This document shows, piece by piece, positions 16,782 through 26,432 of a DNA stretch of 64,000 bases. The stretch's first letter is position 1, and each line of letters opens with the position of its first letter. The position numbers were made by a program, and so were the translations under genes. The DNA is from Spirochaetota bacterium (lineage in GTDB: Bacteria > Spirochaetota > UBA4802 > JAKQUI01), in contig JAKQUI010000069.1 in the NCBI GenBank assembly GCA_029562645.1, positions 186,001-250,000 on the forward strand, read 5' to 3'. Below the pieces are notes generated by a model. It saw nothing but the letters and a program-made list of their open reading frames with translations. It was not told the origin of the DNA and made no database searches.

Positions 16782-18850
16782 CGCGCCAGGTCCCGTTCAT
16801 AGGCCTGCATGGCCGCCTTGCGGTTCATGCGGACCTCCTCGTTCGTGGGGTCCTCCTCCACCGCGCGCGTGTATGCCTGCAGCGCCTTCTGGTACTGCCC
16901 CTTCTTGTGATAGCTCTTCCCGATATTCCCATACGCCTCGGCGATGAGCTTGCCGTCCCGGCTGGACTTGATGGCCATGTAAAAGGAATCGATCGCCTTG
17001 TCGTACATCTCCTTCTTGAAGTACACCGTCCCCATCGAGACCAGCGCCTCCGGGTCCCCGGGCTTGAGCAGCAGCGCCCGCTGCACGTAGTTGAGCCCCT
17101 GCTCCAGTCCCTTCTCGTCCGTGGCCGAGCGCGAGGTGAGCACCCCGATGTTAATGTAGGCCTTCTGCGCGAGCTCGTTCTTGTCGTTGATCTCGATCAC
17201 GCGCTTGAACTGCTCGAGGGCGTATTCGTTCTGCCCCTTCTTGTGATAGATGGTCCCCAGCGTGAAGTGCCCCTCCTGCTGTCCGGGGAAGCGGCGCAAT
17301 ATCTTCTGGAACTCGTCCATCGCGTGCTCCATGTGCCCCGTCTCGTAGTAGTAATCGGCCAGCGCCAACAGCGGCGCGGGGTTCGACGGGTTCAGGTCGG
17401 CCGCCTTGCGCCAGGTCTCGATGGCCAGCTCCGGCTTGTTCATGTGCTTGTAGGCGATCCCGAGATTGTACAGCGCCGCGTCGTCCTTGGGGTTGATGGT
17501 GAGGGCCTTCAGGTAGGCGTCGACCGCCTCGCTGTGGCGGGCGGCATCGTCGAGGATGTTTCCCATGTTGAGATAGGCGACCCGCGCATTCTCCGTTGCC
17601 GGCTCGATCTGCGTGATGCGTCGATAGGCCTCATAGGCCGACTCCAGGTCGCCCTTCTCGTAATAGAGCTCGGCGATGCGCGAGAGTACGCGCACGTTAC
17701 GCCGGTTGATCGCGTAGAGCCGCTCGAAGGCCGCGATCCCGCGCTCGTACTGCTTGAGCGACGAGTACGCCTCGCCGATGTTCTCCAGGACCGACGCGTC
17801 GGACTTGCCGAGGTCCTCGGCCTTCTGGAACTCCTCGAGCGCCTCCTGGCTCTTTTGCTGCTGGAGCAGCACCACGCCCAGGTTGTATCGGTCTACGGCG
17901 TCACGGGGGTTGATGGCGACGGCCAGCCGCAAATATTTCTCCGCCTCGGGAAGGTCGCGCTGCTGGCTGTAGAGCACTCCGAGCTTCGCATACGCCAGGT
18001 GCGCCACCTCGCCGATACGGTCGGCGTTCCCCGCGCGCTTGAGGTACTCCATCGCGGAGACCAGGTCGCCCAGCTTCAGGAGGGTGATCCCCATGTTGTA
18101 GAGCGCCTGCGGCTTGCCCGCATCGGTCTTCAGGACCGAATCGTACATGTCGCGCGCCTCCCTGAACTTGCCCTGCTCGAAAAGGATGTTTCCCTGGAGG
18201 ATCTTGTTGTCGACATTGTCGGGGCTGATGGAGAGCCCCGCGCGGATGGCCTCCTCGGCCTTCTCGAATTCCTTCTTGTGGCGATAGGCCAGCGCGAGAT
18301 TGCGGTAGATGATGGGATTTCGCTTGTCGTAGCGCAGCGCCCGGTTGTACATCTCGATCGCCTTGTCGAACTCGCCGCGGTCGTCGTGGATGATGCCGAT
18401 ATAGGTGAGCGCGATCGCCTTGTCCCGCTCGCTCGCGCCCGATTCCACGACCGCGGTGAACTCAGAAATCGCATCGGCAAGGTAGCCGCGCAGATAGCTC
18501 TCGCGGCCGCGCGCGATGCCGGGATTGTCGGTCTTTTCTTCAGGCAGGACCTTCTTTTCGCCGTCCGTATACACCGTATCGCGCCCATCGCGGCGCAGCT
18601 CGGCGGATTGCCCGGAATCGGGCGCGCCCCGACGCTGGACGACGGTGGTCACCACGAGGACGGTCGCCGCGATGGCGGCGACGATGCCGAGGGATGCGAC
18701 CGCGGGCCAGAAGAAGCGGCTGTCGCGCAGCTCGGCGAACATGTTCCGCCCGCCCCCGGCCCCGGCGGCGCTAATTCGATTTCGCCCGACGCGCTCGTCC
18801 CGGGGCCCCTCGGAGTCGTCGGGCGCGAGCACGAACCTATTGCGTTTCAC
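16778..18850 (-). CDS. Membrane-anchored tetratricopeptide-repeat protein
   Basis: 690 residues from a GTG at 18848-18850, chosen because GGGAGG lies 8 bases upstream; it overlaps the nusB end by 14 bases. One membrane helix lies at about residues 46-68. From about 105 to the end there are roughly fifteen TPR motifs of 34 residues, for example YNRALRYDKRNPIIYRNLAL, GIAYKHMNKPELAIETW and GNIGKSYHKKGQYQKALQAY. Such proteins scaffold complexes at the membrane; the partner is not evident. It lies between nusB and dgt with overlaps at both ends. Confidence 0.9.
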   Translation of the reverse strand: MKRNRFVLAPDDSEGPRDERVGRNRISAAGAGGGRNMFAELRDSRFFWPAVASLGIVAAIAATVLVVTTVVQRRGAPDSGQSAELRRDGRDTVYTDGEKKVLPEEKTDNPGIARGRESYLRGYLADAISEFTAVVESGASERDKAIALTYIGIIHDDRGEFDKAIEMYNRALRYDKRNPIIYRNLALAYRHKKEFEKAEEAIRAGLSISPDNVDNKILQGNILFEQGKFREARDMYDSVLKTDAGKPQALYNMGITLLKLGDLVSAMEYLKRAGNADRIGEVAHLAYAKLGVLYSQQRDLPEAEKYLRLAVAINPRDAVDRYNLGVVLLQQQKSQEALEEFQKAEDLGKSDASVLENIGEAYSSLKQYERGIAAFERLYAINRRNVRVLSRIAELYYEKGDLESAYEAYRRITQIEPATENARVAYLNMGNILDDAARHSEAVDAYLKALTINPKDDAALYNLGIAYKHMNKPELAIETWRKAADLNPSNPAPLLALADYYYETGHMEHAMDEFQKILRRFPGQQEGHFTLGTIYHKKGQNEYALEQFKRVIEINDKNELAQKAYINIGVLTSRSATDEKGLEQGLNYVQRALLLKPGDPEALVSMGTVYFKKEMYDKAIDSFYMAIKSSRDGKLIAEAYGNIGKSYHKKGQYQKALQAYTRAVEEDPTNEEVRMNRKAAMQAYERDLAR

Positions 18851-19283
18851 CGGATCCACCTCCCGGTTCGCGAGCATCGGCACGCTCGCTTTTCTTGATG
18901 GCGTCCAGAATGCCGTTCACGAACTGGCCCGAGTTGTTCCCCCCGTAGGCCTTGGCGAGCTCGATCCCCTCGTTTATGGTCACGGCCAGCGGGATGTCCG
19001 GAATGAACAGCATCGCGTATATCGATATGCGCAGGATGGACTTGTCCACGGCGCTGATTCGCTCGAACTTCCAGTTCTTCGAATGCTTCCGGATGAGCCC
19101 GTCGATATACTCGCGCCGCTCGATCGAGCCCTCGATGAGCCGTATGGCGAAGGCGCGGATGTCCGCCGTCACGTCGCGGTCCACCCAGTCCAGCGTGGAC
19201 AGCGCATCGGCGGCGCGCTCCACGGTCTCGTGCATGTAGAGCGCCTGCATGGCGAACTCGCGCGCTTTCCGTCGGTGCCCCAT
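18837..19283 (-). CDS. nusB: Transcription antitermination factor NusB
   Basis: 148 residues starting at the ATG 19281-19283, which shares one base with the ribH stop. The family pattern is clear: [19 protein letters not shown] at the start, then SKNWKFERISAVDKSILRISIYAML and PLAVTINEGIELAKAYGGNNSGQFVNGILD. NusB binds boxA RNA with NusE (S10) in rRNA antitermination. ribH-nusB adjacency is common in bacteria. The Gly/Glu-rich C-terminal tail is longer than usual. Confidence 0.96.
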   Translation of the reverse strand: MGHRRKAREFAMQALYMHETVERAADALSTLDWVDRDVTADIRAFAIRLIEGSIERREYIDGLIRKHSKNWKFERISAVDKSILRISIYAMLFIPDIPLAVTINEGIELAKAYGGNNSGQFVNGILDAIKKSERADAREPGGGSGETQ

Positions 19284-19747
19284 CAGCCGATCCGGCGAAA
19301 GACCTGCGCCATCTCGATCGCCGAGAGCGCCGCGTCGAAGCCCTTGTTGCCCGACTTGGTCCCGGCGCGCTCGATCGCCTGCTCGATGCTGTCGGTGGTG
19401 AGCACGCCGAAGATGACCGGCACCTTCGCCTGCAGGCTGATCTGCGCGACGCCCTTGGAGACCTCGGCGGCGACATAGTCGAAATGCGGCGTCGAGCCGC
19501 GAATCACCGCGCCCAGGCAAATCACGGCATCGTAGGCGCCGGACTCGGCCAGGCGCTTCGTGACCGGCGGGATCTCGAAGGACCCCGGGACCCAGACCAC
19601 GGTGATGTCGTCGTCATTGGCGTTGTTGCGCACCAGGCAATCGACCGCGCCGCCCAGGAGCTTGGCGGTGATAAACTCGTTGAACCGCGATACGACGATG
19701 GCGACCTTGAGCCCGGTCGCGTCGATCTTCCCTTCTATCTTATTCAT
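19283..19747 (-). CDS. ribH: 6,7-dimethyl-8-ribityllumazine synthase (RibH)
   Basis: 154 residues from the ATG 19745-19747. It condenses the ribityl-amino-pyrimidine with dihydroxybutanone phosphate, the penultimate step of riboflavin synthesis. Family blocks are [45 protein letters not shown] and [27 protein letters not shown], in which the catalytic His is the one in HFDYV. No FMN riboswitch is seen upstream, and no other riboflavin gene is in the window. Confidence 0.97.
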   Translation of the reverse strand: MNKIEGKIDATGLKVAIVVSRFNEFITAKLLGGAVDCLVRNNANDDDITVVWVPGSFEIPPVTKRLAESGAYDAVICLGAVIRGSTPHFDYVAAEVSKGVAQISLQAKVPVIFGVLTTDSIEQAIERAGTKSGNKGFDAALSAIEMAQVFRRIG

Positions 19748-19844
19748 GAACCAGTATCTCCTTTCTAGTCCCGCGCTCGGCACACGGGACCGATTCACGC
19801 GAAACATCAACCGCGTGAGACGAACCGTCAAGCAGAATAATCCC

Positions 19845-21212
19845 CTACCACCCCGCCGCGGCCATGACCATGAACACCTGCTCGAACGGCTCCTCGTTCC
19901 CTGGATAATATTTTTTCCCGATGCCATGCGTTATCCATATGGGCAACCCGCCGATCGTAATAAACCGGAAACCGTATCCGCTGCCGAAGATGTCCTGCCG
20001 CGCGGGCGAGTAGACGTGCGCGTAATCGAGGAACAGGCTCATCCGTAGCCATTTGAAAATATCGAAGCTGTAGCGGGTATTCACGAGCCCGAAGGCGTTC
20101 ACCCGGAACGAGTCCACCGGGAAGCCGTGGACCACATCGAGCTTGGCGTTGTCGATGGTCCCGCCGAAGCGCGGGCGGGACAGGAAGTCCGTGCGGTCTC
20201 CGCCCTTGTAGCGCCCGGTGATCACGATGTTCTGCGAATCGCCGATCAGGATCCCCCCGGTCGCCGTGACCGAGTAGATGATGAACTCCTTCGCCTCGCG
20301 CCCCATCTCGTAGGCCGGCGGCTGCCCCCATTTCTCCCACTGGCTGCGCACCCCGTACCCGATCCAGGACTGAAGCCCGAACCCCTTGGTGATCTGGTCT
20401 ATGCCGGTCTCGGTGAGCCAGTCGATATTGAAATCGAGCCGCGGGAAGATGTTCACGTGATTGTGCGGCATGATGAAATCGTCCGGCACGTCGCGCTTGA
20501 CGAAGAAGTACTGGCGCGAATCGAGCGTGAACGCGGCCGAGAGCTTGTGCGGAAAATTATACCGCATCGATACGATCTCGGAGACGTAGTTCGTGTAGAA
20601 GCGCAACTCCTCCTCGTACTTGTTCCCGATGAAGCCCAGGTTGGTGCCGCTGGCGTGGACGAACGACCCGATGATGGTCTCGGAGAGATCGGTCTTTTCG
20701 AAGGGGAACCCCTTCTGCTTGAACTGACCGGTGACCTTGTATCCGACCCACGTGAAATTGAAATCGGAAATGGTGCCGAATATGTTCTTGTGATTTGTCA
20801 TGAAGATGGGCGCGAGCACCGCGGCCTTGGTGTTGGGAAGCGGGATCTCGCCCACCAGGACGATGATGTTGTTGATATCGTCGGTCGCGCCGCGTTTGAT
20901 CGACGAGAGATCGGCGTCGTCGCGGACGTCGGAGAACGCTCGCGGATCCGGCTCGCGATCGCCGCGCTTGAACCAGGTCCGATCCGCCAGGTCCGGAAAC
21001 AGCCCGCCCGGTCGCGGCCGCACCTCCAGGTCTTCGTGCGGATTGTACACCGGGGCGTTCCCGCCCTCCTGCGATACGGCGGCGATTCCGGCGAGGAGCA
21101 CAGCGCACACGCACGCGAGGGGCGCCACGACGCGGACGGACGCGATGCCGCGCCCGCGCCGCCCCGGGACCGCATGGGCCATCAGTCGCTTCAACCGCTG
21201 GAACAATGGCAT
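19845..21212 (-). CDS. Predicted outer-membrane beta-barrel protein
   Basis: About 455 residues from the ATG at 21210-21212. That start sits 25 bases after the transporter gene with an AAGGG site, and the upstream in-frame extension overlaps the previous gene. A signal peptide covers about residues 1-50 with a basic start and a hydrophobic core ending near AAVSQ. The mature part is rich in alternating aromatic strands and Gly, and it ends in a terminal Trp, as outer-membrane barrels do. I do not recognise a specific family. It is the last gene after the NTT fusion and may be its outer-membrane partner, but that is speculative. Confidence 0.72.
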   Translation of the reverse strand: MPLFQRLKRLMAHAVPGRRGRGIASVRVVAPLACVCAVLLAGIAAVSQEGGNAPVYNPHEDLEVRPRPGGLFPDLADRTWFKRGDREPDPRAFSDVRDDADLSSIKRGATDDINNIIVLVGEIPLPNTKAAVLAPIFMTNHKNIFGTISDFNFTWVGYKVTGQFKQKGFPFEKTDLSETIIGSFVHASGTNLGFIGNKYEEELRFYTNYVSEIVSMRYNFPHKLSAAFTLDSRQYFFVKRDVPDDFIMPHNHVNIFPRLDFNIDWLTETGIDQITKGFGLQSWIGYGVRSQWEKWGQPPAYEMGREAKEFIIYSVTATGGILIGDSQNIVITGRYKGGDRTDFLSRPRFGGTIDNAKLDVVHGFPVDSFRVNAFGLVNTRYSFDIFKWLRMSLFLDYAHVYSPARQDIFGSGYGFRFITIGGLPIWITHGIGKKYYPGNEEPFEQVFMVMAAAGW

Positions 21213-21237
21213 ACCCTTACACAGGCGGATCGGGAGA

Positions 21238-24200
21238 TTAGAGCAGCTTACGTAACCTGTCGGCAATGACCTTCAGAATGTTGATAGCGATAACGGGATT
21301 GTCCTTGAGTGTCAACAGAAAATCCCTGCGACTGACCGACAACAGCCGCGCGGGCGTGACGGTGCGCACCGAGGCGACGCGGGGTTCGCGATCGATGATC
21401 GCCAGCTCGCCGATGCAGCTCCCCCGCCCCAGCGTCGCGACCACCTTCTCGGCCGTAAACACCTCCACCTCGCCGTCGATGACGATGAACAGGTCGTCGC
21501 CGTCGTCGCCCTCGGTGATGAAGGCGCTTCCGCGCGGAAGCTCGATCTCGCGGGCGATGGCCGCCAGACGCATGAGCTCCTCCACGTGCAGCTCGGCGAA
21601 CAGACTGCTGTCGTTGAGGAAGATGATCTTCTCCATGATGGTAAGCATGGCGGCAACCTCCGGGTCTGATTCAATCGCGGCGCTGTGCGGATCATCCAAG
21701 AGCGCCGTGCGGCACACCTGCAGGAGCGACGAGCTGCGCGGCAGAAAGGACGAGCAGCGCAGGATCGCGCTCAACAGCTCCGTATCGAAGAGCGAGCGCT
21801 CCAGCACAACGACCTCGGAGAGGTCCCGCTCGTCCTCGAAGATGAACAGCGCCTGTCGGGTGTGACGCCCATAGGCCTCGAGGAATTCGAGGATGTAACT
21901 GTTGAGCGAACGGTCCATGACGAAGAGGCTCGCGTCGTACGCCTCGTCGATATGGGTGCCGCTGAGGATCGAGATCGCCTTGAGGATCAACCGCTTCTGC
22001 AATGCGATCTCGCTCGCGAGCGCGATCTCGACGAATGAGGCGATCGGCACGCCCCGGACCGCGCGATCGGCGTGCGTTCGGACCGAGTTCTTCACCTCGA
22101 GCGCCTCGAGGATCTGTATCATCACATAGCTTATATACTCGTACATTTCCCCCTCGGGCTTGTATCCCAGGGCGATAAGACAGGCGAGACAGTTGGACTT
22201 GCATTCGTAGCTGCGCTCCTCGAAGAGCATTGCGACGGCGGCGCGATAGGCCTCGTCCGATTTCGCGAACACCCGCTCGAGCTCGTCCGGCCGGAACTCG
22301 ATCTCGCCCGTCAGCAGCGCGAGCCGGTCCTCAAGCTCCAATCGTTCGGCGAGGGTGCAGAAATTAATGATGTCTTCACGCGACCCGTTCAGGAGAACGC
22401 GGAAGACCGCCTTCGCATCGTCCGGAGAAAGCGAATCGGCATGCGGAATGACGGCCCGCGCCAGCACCAGGCTTCCGGTCGCCACGGCAATGCGCACCAG
22501 CGTTTCCAGATAGAGCCCCGGCGGAAGCGCCGCGACAAAGAGGCGCAGATCGGTATCGCGCGCAGTGCCGTTTTCGACGCCGGCGGCGAGCTCCCGGAGA
22601 CGGCGGGCGGCGAAGCCGTCCGGATCGGCCCCCGTGGCCGTTCCCAATGCGCGAACGGCGTCGCGCTCAATCGGACCGGCATCGGGATGATACGCGGCGA
22701 GAAAGGGCGTCCGCTCGCCGTATGGATACGTGCGCACGAGCTCGAGCGCCGCCGCTCGAACCGATTGCTCCGGATCCGCGACGGCGCGCATTAAAATCGT
22801 TCGTCGCTCCTCGGGGCTGCCCGTTGCGGCCAGTCGCACGAGCGCTAGTCGGGTCGGCGTTTGCAGACGCGCGAAATGGGGCTCGATGAGACGCATCGCC
22901 TCGAAGGACCGGTGCGTGCGCACAATACCCTCGAGCGCGCCGAGATGGCGCTCCACCCGTCCGCCGCGCGCGACGAATCGAACAAAATCGCGATAGTCCG
23001 CCTCCGGGGCGTCATCGGCCTGGATGCCGTGCTCGATGCGGTCGCGCAGCGCGCGCACATACGCCCGGTTCTGCAGAAGCGTAAAGCCCACATACGCCAG
23101 ACCGATTGCGATGGCGATCGCCGAGACGATCGCCGGCTCGAACCGAGAGAACACCAGCATGATGGCCCCACCCCCCGCGATCATCCCCAGCGGCGATATG
23201 ATACCGCCGATGAACGACTTCACCGCGGTGAGCCGCTCGGCGGGGGCGGCCGCCATAATCACGTTGAACACCGGGGCGCGCACCAGCACGCTGAGGTGCT
23301 TTCGATAAAACCGCAGGAGCACGCCGGCCACGAGCGTCGGGAACGAGAGCGCGAGGACGATGCTCCCGATGAACGAGAGCGGGTAGAGCACATTCGATTT
23401 TTTGACCCCGATGGCCGTAATAAGCCGCGACACCACGAGCATCTGGAGCAGCAGCGTGGCCCCGTCCGCGAGAACGGTATAGGCGCTCAGGAAGGCGGCG
23501 AGATCGCGCTTGCTCGTAAAGGCGGCGTTAAAAATGCTGGCGAAGTAGTATTCCGACACCTGGTTGGCGACCGACATCACGAACACCGCAAGCGCCGAGT
23601 ACAGAAAGATCGGCGATGAATAGGTCGCCGCGAGCTTGTCGGCCAGGAGCCCCATGAGCCCGCGTCCGCCCAGGAGATCGTCATCGGAGCGCGACGCCGG
23701 CGGGAGAACGCCCGCGTTTTTCTTGCGAAGCAGGGCGAGCGGCCCCACCAGCAGAAATCCGTTTATCGCCCACCAGAGCAGCCCGACGGTCTCGATATCC
23801 TGGGAAAAGCGCCAGAAGATGAGCAGGCTCGACACGATCCCGCCCATTTTTCCGCCGGCCATCACGAAGGGCAGGATCCGCTTCGCGCTGCGCACATTGC
23901 AGAACTGCGTCGCATAATTGAAAAAATGAATATCGAGAAAGAATGTGAACAGGTAGTTTCCCAGATACAGATAGAATGGCACCCAGGAATACTCATACAG
24001 CGGCGCATGGGCCCCGGCGACGATGAGCGACGAGAACAGGAGGATCAGCGCCAGATATCCCTTTCGGAGCGAGAAGCGGGTAACGATATTGGTGTAGACC
24101 ACCCCGCCTACGATCAGGGCGATGCCGTTGAAAATGAAAAACCGGGACAATCCGGCCGCCCCGTATGCCTTCAGGAAGAGCGTTTCAGTGATGATTTGCC

Positions 24201-24312
24201 CGATGGCATAGAAGGACCCCGAGAGGAGATACAACGCGAAAAGCGGAAGGGCAAAGCGCAGCTCATCACGCTGGATAGAAAAGACCTTCCATAACGTCCG
24301 CTCAAGCCTCAT
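21238..24312 (-). CDS. Nucleotide-transporter (NTT/Tlc)-like membrane protein fused to HEAT repeats and a cyclic-nucleotide-binding domain
   Basis: About 1024 residues from the ATG 24310-24312. The first ~430 residues have about 11-12 membrane helices with an ATP/ADP translocase (NTT) pattern, for example LFALYLLSGSFYAIGQIITETLFLKAYG and the SPLGMIAGGG region. Residues of about 450-880 are alpha-helical repeats of HEAT type (RTILMRAVADPEQSVRAAALEL and others). The last ~130 residues form a cNMP-binding domain with FITEGDDGDDLFIVIDGEVEVF and the phosphate cassette GELAIIDREPRVASV. NTT-HEAT fusions are known in free-living bacteria; this one adds a C-terminal cNMP sensor. Substrate and ligand are unproven. 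Confidence 0.85.
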   Translation of the reverse strand: MRLERTLWKVFSIQRDELRFALPLFALYLLSGSFYAIGQIITETLFLKAYGAAGLSRFFIFNGIALIVGGVVYTNIVTRFSLRKGYLALILLFSSLIVAGAHAPLYEYSWVPFYLYLGNYLFTFFLDIHFFNYATQFCNVRSAKRILPFVMAGGKMGGIVSSLLIFWRFSQDIETVGLLWWAINGFLLVGPLALLRKKNAGVLPPASRSDDDLLGGRGLMGLLADKLAATYSSPIFLYSALAVFVMSVANQVSEYYFASIFNAAFTSKRDLAAFLSAYTVLADGATLLLQMLVVSRLITAIGVKKSNVLYPLSFIGSIVLALSFPTLVAGVLLRFYRKHLSVLVRAPVFNVIMAAAPAERLTAVKSFIGGIISPLGMIAGGGAIMLVFSRFEPAIVSAIAIAIGLAYVGFTLLQNRAYVRALRDRIEHGIQADDAPEADYRDFVRFVARGGRVERHLGALEGIVRTHRSFEAMRLIEPHFARLQTPTRLALVRLAATGSPEERRTILMRAVADPEQSVRAAALELVRTYPYGERTPFLAAYHPDAGPIERDAVRALGTATGADPDGFAARRLRELAAGVENGTARDTDLRLFVAALPPGLYLETLVRIAVATGSLVLARAVIPHADSLSPDDAKAVFRVLLNGSREDIINFCTLAERLELEDRLALLTGEIEFRPDELERVFAKSDEAYRAAVAMLFEERSYECKSNCLACLIALGYKPEGEMYEYISYVMIQILEALEVKNSVRTHADRAVRGVPIASFVEIALASEIALQKRLILKAISILSGTHIDEAYDASLFVMDRSLNSYILEFLEAYGRHTRQALFIFEDERDLSEVVVLERSLFDTELLSAILRCSSFLPRSSSLLQVCRTALLDDPHSAAIESDPEVAAMLTIMEKIIFLNDSSLFAELHVEELMRLAAIAREIELPRGSAFITEGDDGDDLFIVIDGEVEVFTAEKVVATLGRGSCIGELAIIDREPRVASVRTVTPARLLSVSRRDFLLTLKDNPVIAINILKVIADRLRKLL

Positions 24313-24548
24313 GGGTGCCGGTTCCCGCCTGGATATAAACGCATGCGACGCTGTATGTCGCAAATCGTTTATATGCAATCACATTTTCTGCACCATGTAC
24401 GCGCCACCGCCTTCTTCGGGCGGAGCGATGACAAATTTTATTGACTTTTCCCAGGCGTCAGTCGTAATTCAAATATACGGCATGCGCGCTTGTTTCGGCT
24501 TGATAGATGCAGCGCGGGAGCCAACTTGAGATTTGGGAATGCTATAAT

Positions 24549-25304
24549 ATGAATAAAACCACACGAACATCCATAACCATTACCCCGGCGGTCAGGAAAA
24601 AGATCGTCGAGATAATCGACGAGCGAATTCGTGATGTTCATGTGACGCGCGAGGATTTCTCGGAGCTCAAATCAATCGTGCAAGATCTCGCCACCGCGCA
24701 AAAACGGACCGAATCGCGCATTGAAGAGCTCGCAAGCGCCCAACAACGGACCGAATCGCGCATCGAAGAGCTCGCAAGCGCCCAACAACGGACCGAATCG
24801 CGCATCGAAGAGCTCGCCAGCGCCCAACAACGGACCGAATCGCGCATCGAAGAGCTCGCCAGCTCTCAAACCCGGACCGAATCGCGCCTCGAGGAGCTCG
24901 CCATCGCCCAGAAACGAACCGAGCATACCATTGAGCGCGGCTTCAAAGATCTCAGGGACAGCATCTCCGCATTGGGGAGCCGCTGGGGAATCATGGCCGA
25001 GGATACGTTCCGAAATGCCATAACCGGGCTACTGGAAGGGACCGGGTATTCCGTTTCGCGGGGAACCTATGGGGACCGCGAGGTTGATATTGTCGTAAAG
25101 AACGGGGAGCACCTGCTCTTCGAGATAACCTCGAGCATGAAAAAAAGCGACATCGCCCGCTATGTGCGATCGGCCGATGATTACCAGGATCGCACCGGCA
25201 TCTCACCACGCATCATGGTGGCGGCAATATACATCCCGCCCACGGTCATGCGCGAGATCGCGGACGCCCCGCGCACGATAGAAATCTTTTCGATCGAGGA
25301 GTGA
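24549..25304 (+). CDS. Coiled-coil protein with PD-(D/E)XK nuclease-like (DUF3782-type) C-terminus
   Basis: 251 residues from the ATG at 24549. The middle (about 55-125) consists of 14-residue coiled-coil repeats of the form ESRIEELASAQQRT, encoded by nearly identical 42-base units. The C-terminal domain (about 145-245) has AEDTFRNAITGLLEGTGY, then REVDIVVKNGEHLLFEITSS. This is the DUF3782 pattern of the PD-(D/E)XK fold, though the usual ExK reads E-I-T and the Lys is missing. Such proteins may be nucleic-acid-associated, but activity is unproven. It stands alone on the plus strand after a 236-base gap holding a TTGACT-N18-TAATTC promoter candidate (24441-24470). Confidence 0.78.
   Translation: MNKTTRTSITITPAVRKKIVEIIDERIRDVHVTREDFSELKSIVQDLATAQKRTESRIEELASAQQRTESRIEELASAQQRTESRIEELASAQQRTESRIEELASSQTRTESRLEELAIAQKRTEHTIERGFKDLRDSISALGSRWGIMAEDTFRNAITGLLEGTGYSVSRGTYGDREVDIVVKNGEHLLFEITSSMKKSDIARYVRSADDYQDRTGISPRIMVAAIYIPPTVMREIADAPRTIEIFSIEE
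24711..24920 (+). repeat. Tandem 42-base coding minisatellite (five units)
   Basis: Units start at 24711, 24753, 24795, 24837 and 24879 with a partial one before. The first three differ at only a few positions; the fourth and fifth are more diverged. Each unit encodes 14 residues, two heptads of coiled coil, so a change in copy number would keep the frame and only alter the length of the rod. Confidence 0.93.
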
Positions 25305-25332
25305 GCCGGCGCGATTTCGATATGCCGTCCCT

Positions 25333-26424
25333 CTATCGGCGCGCCGGGAAGCGTCCGATCGCATCAACGACCGAATCAACATTAATGTCGTTCATGCACC
25401 GGAAGTGCCGCTTGGGACAGGCCCGAAGCCCTTTGGTGGTGCAGGGTCGGCAGGATAGATCCACCTGCATGACCGTCCCCGCGGTCTCGTAGGGAAAAAA
25501 TCCAAGCTCCTCAACCGTTGAGCCGAAGATCGCAATGACCGGAATGCGCACCGCGCCGCCAATATGCATGAGGCCGGTGTCATTCGTCACCAGACAGTCC
25601 GATGCCGCAAGGGCAAGCGCGCTCTGCATGAGGGTCGTCGCACCGGCGAGCATCACCGCACCCGGCCCGATGGCGCGGACGATCGGCTCCGCGCGCGCCG
25701 TATCGCCCGGCCCGCCATGAACCAGGACAATCGCCCCGCGCTCCGAAACCAACCGGCGGCCGAGCTCGACAAACCGGTCATCGCCCCACTCCTTGGTGCG
25801 CCAGGTCGCGAAGGGCATAAGCGAAATCACGGGCCCGGGCGCGCCCGTGGCAACGATCTCCCGGCGTATCGGGGTCACCGCGGCGCGGTCCATCGCTGCG
25901 ATCGCGAAGCGGAAGCCAAGCAGCGCCTCGAGCACCCGGGCCGACGCGATCAGCGACTCGTAACGGTCCCATATCTCCGCGGGCGCGCCTGTTGGCGTGA
26001 CGCCGAGCGCGCGGGCGACATGAAAGTAGCGGTGCACGATTGAAAGCGGTTCGCGATAGAGGTTCATTTTCGCAGACACCAGAAGCGCCCGCTTGACATA
26101 GCGTTTGTCGAGCGTTCGCTTTTCGCGCGCACGGACGAAACGCCGATACACCGCGCTGCGCGTGCTGCGGTGTAGATCGACCACGAGGTCGTATCCGTTG
26201 CGCGATATCGCGCGCGCCCCCGCGACGTTCTCCGCCAGCGACGCCCGGCGCGGAATGGCGATCAGCTGGTTGATATGCGGGTTGTGCTCCAGAAGGACCC
26301 GGTAGTCCGCGAGGGTCAGATAGTCGATGACGGCCTCCGGATGACGTTCCGTGATGGCCGCCACGAGCGGCGTGGTGAGGACGATATCGCCGATGGAGCT
26401 GAACCGGATGATCAGAACGCGCAT
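25333..26424 (-). CDS. Glycosyltransferase family 9 (heptosyltransferase-like)
   Basis: 363 residues from the ATG 26422-26424; the frame stays open upstream but overlaps the chorismate mutase gene. The N-terminus MRVLIIRFSSIGDIVLTTPLV is diagnostic for GT9 enzymes, which add heptose to lipid A-core. The donor-binding region TNDTGLMHIGGAVRIPVIAIFGST is also canonical. After this the protein has CRPCTTKGLRACPKRHFRCM, a Cys-rich segment found in some GT9 members. It probably builds the lipopolysaccharide-like core, with donor and acceptor unknown. It starts 9 bases after the aroH stop. Confidence 0.9.
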   Translation of the reverse strand: MRVLIIRFSSIGDIVLTTPLVAAITERHPEAVIDYLTLADYRVLLEHNPHINQLIAIPRRASLAENVAGARAISRNGYDLVVDLHRSTRSAVYRRFVRAREKRTLDKRYVKRALLVSAKMNLYREPLSIVHRYFHVARALGVTPTGAPAEIWDRYESLIASARVLEALLGFRFAIAAMDRAAVTPIRREIVATGAPGPVISLMPFATWRTKEWGDDRFVELGRRLVSERGAIVLVHGGPGDTARAEPIVRAIGPGAVMLAGATTLMQSALALAASDCLVTNDTGLMHIGGAVRIPVIAIFGSTVEELGFFPYETAGTVMQVDLSCRPCTTKGLRACPKRHFRCMNDINVDSVVDAIGRFPARR

Positions 26425-26432
26425 GCCGATGG

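Noticed and set aside
19748-19844. FMN riboswitch upstream of ribH
   Set aside because: The 97-base gap is too short and lacks the conserved RFN-element sequences.
24543-24548. TATAAT directly before the start codon at 24549
   Set aside because: A start of transcription would fall inside the gene, and no -35 is at the right distance. It is more likely chance; the TTGACT pair at 24441 is a better candidate.
24711-24920. CRISPR array
   Set aside because: Units of 42 bases follow each other without spacers, stay in frame and code for heptads; no cas gene is near.
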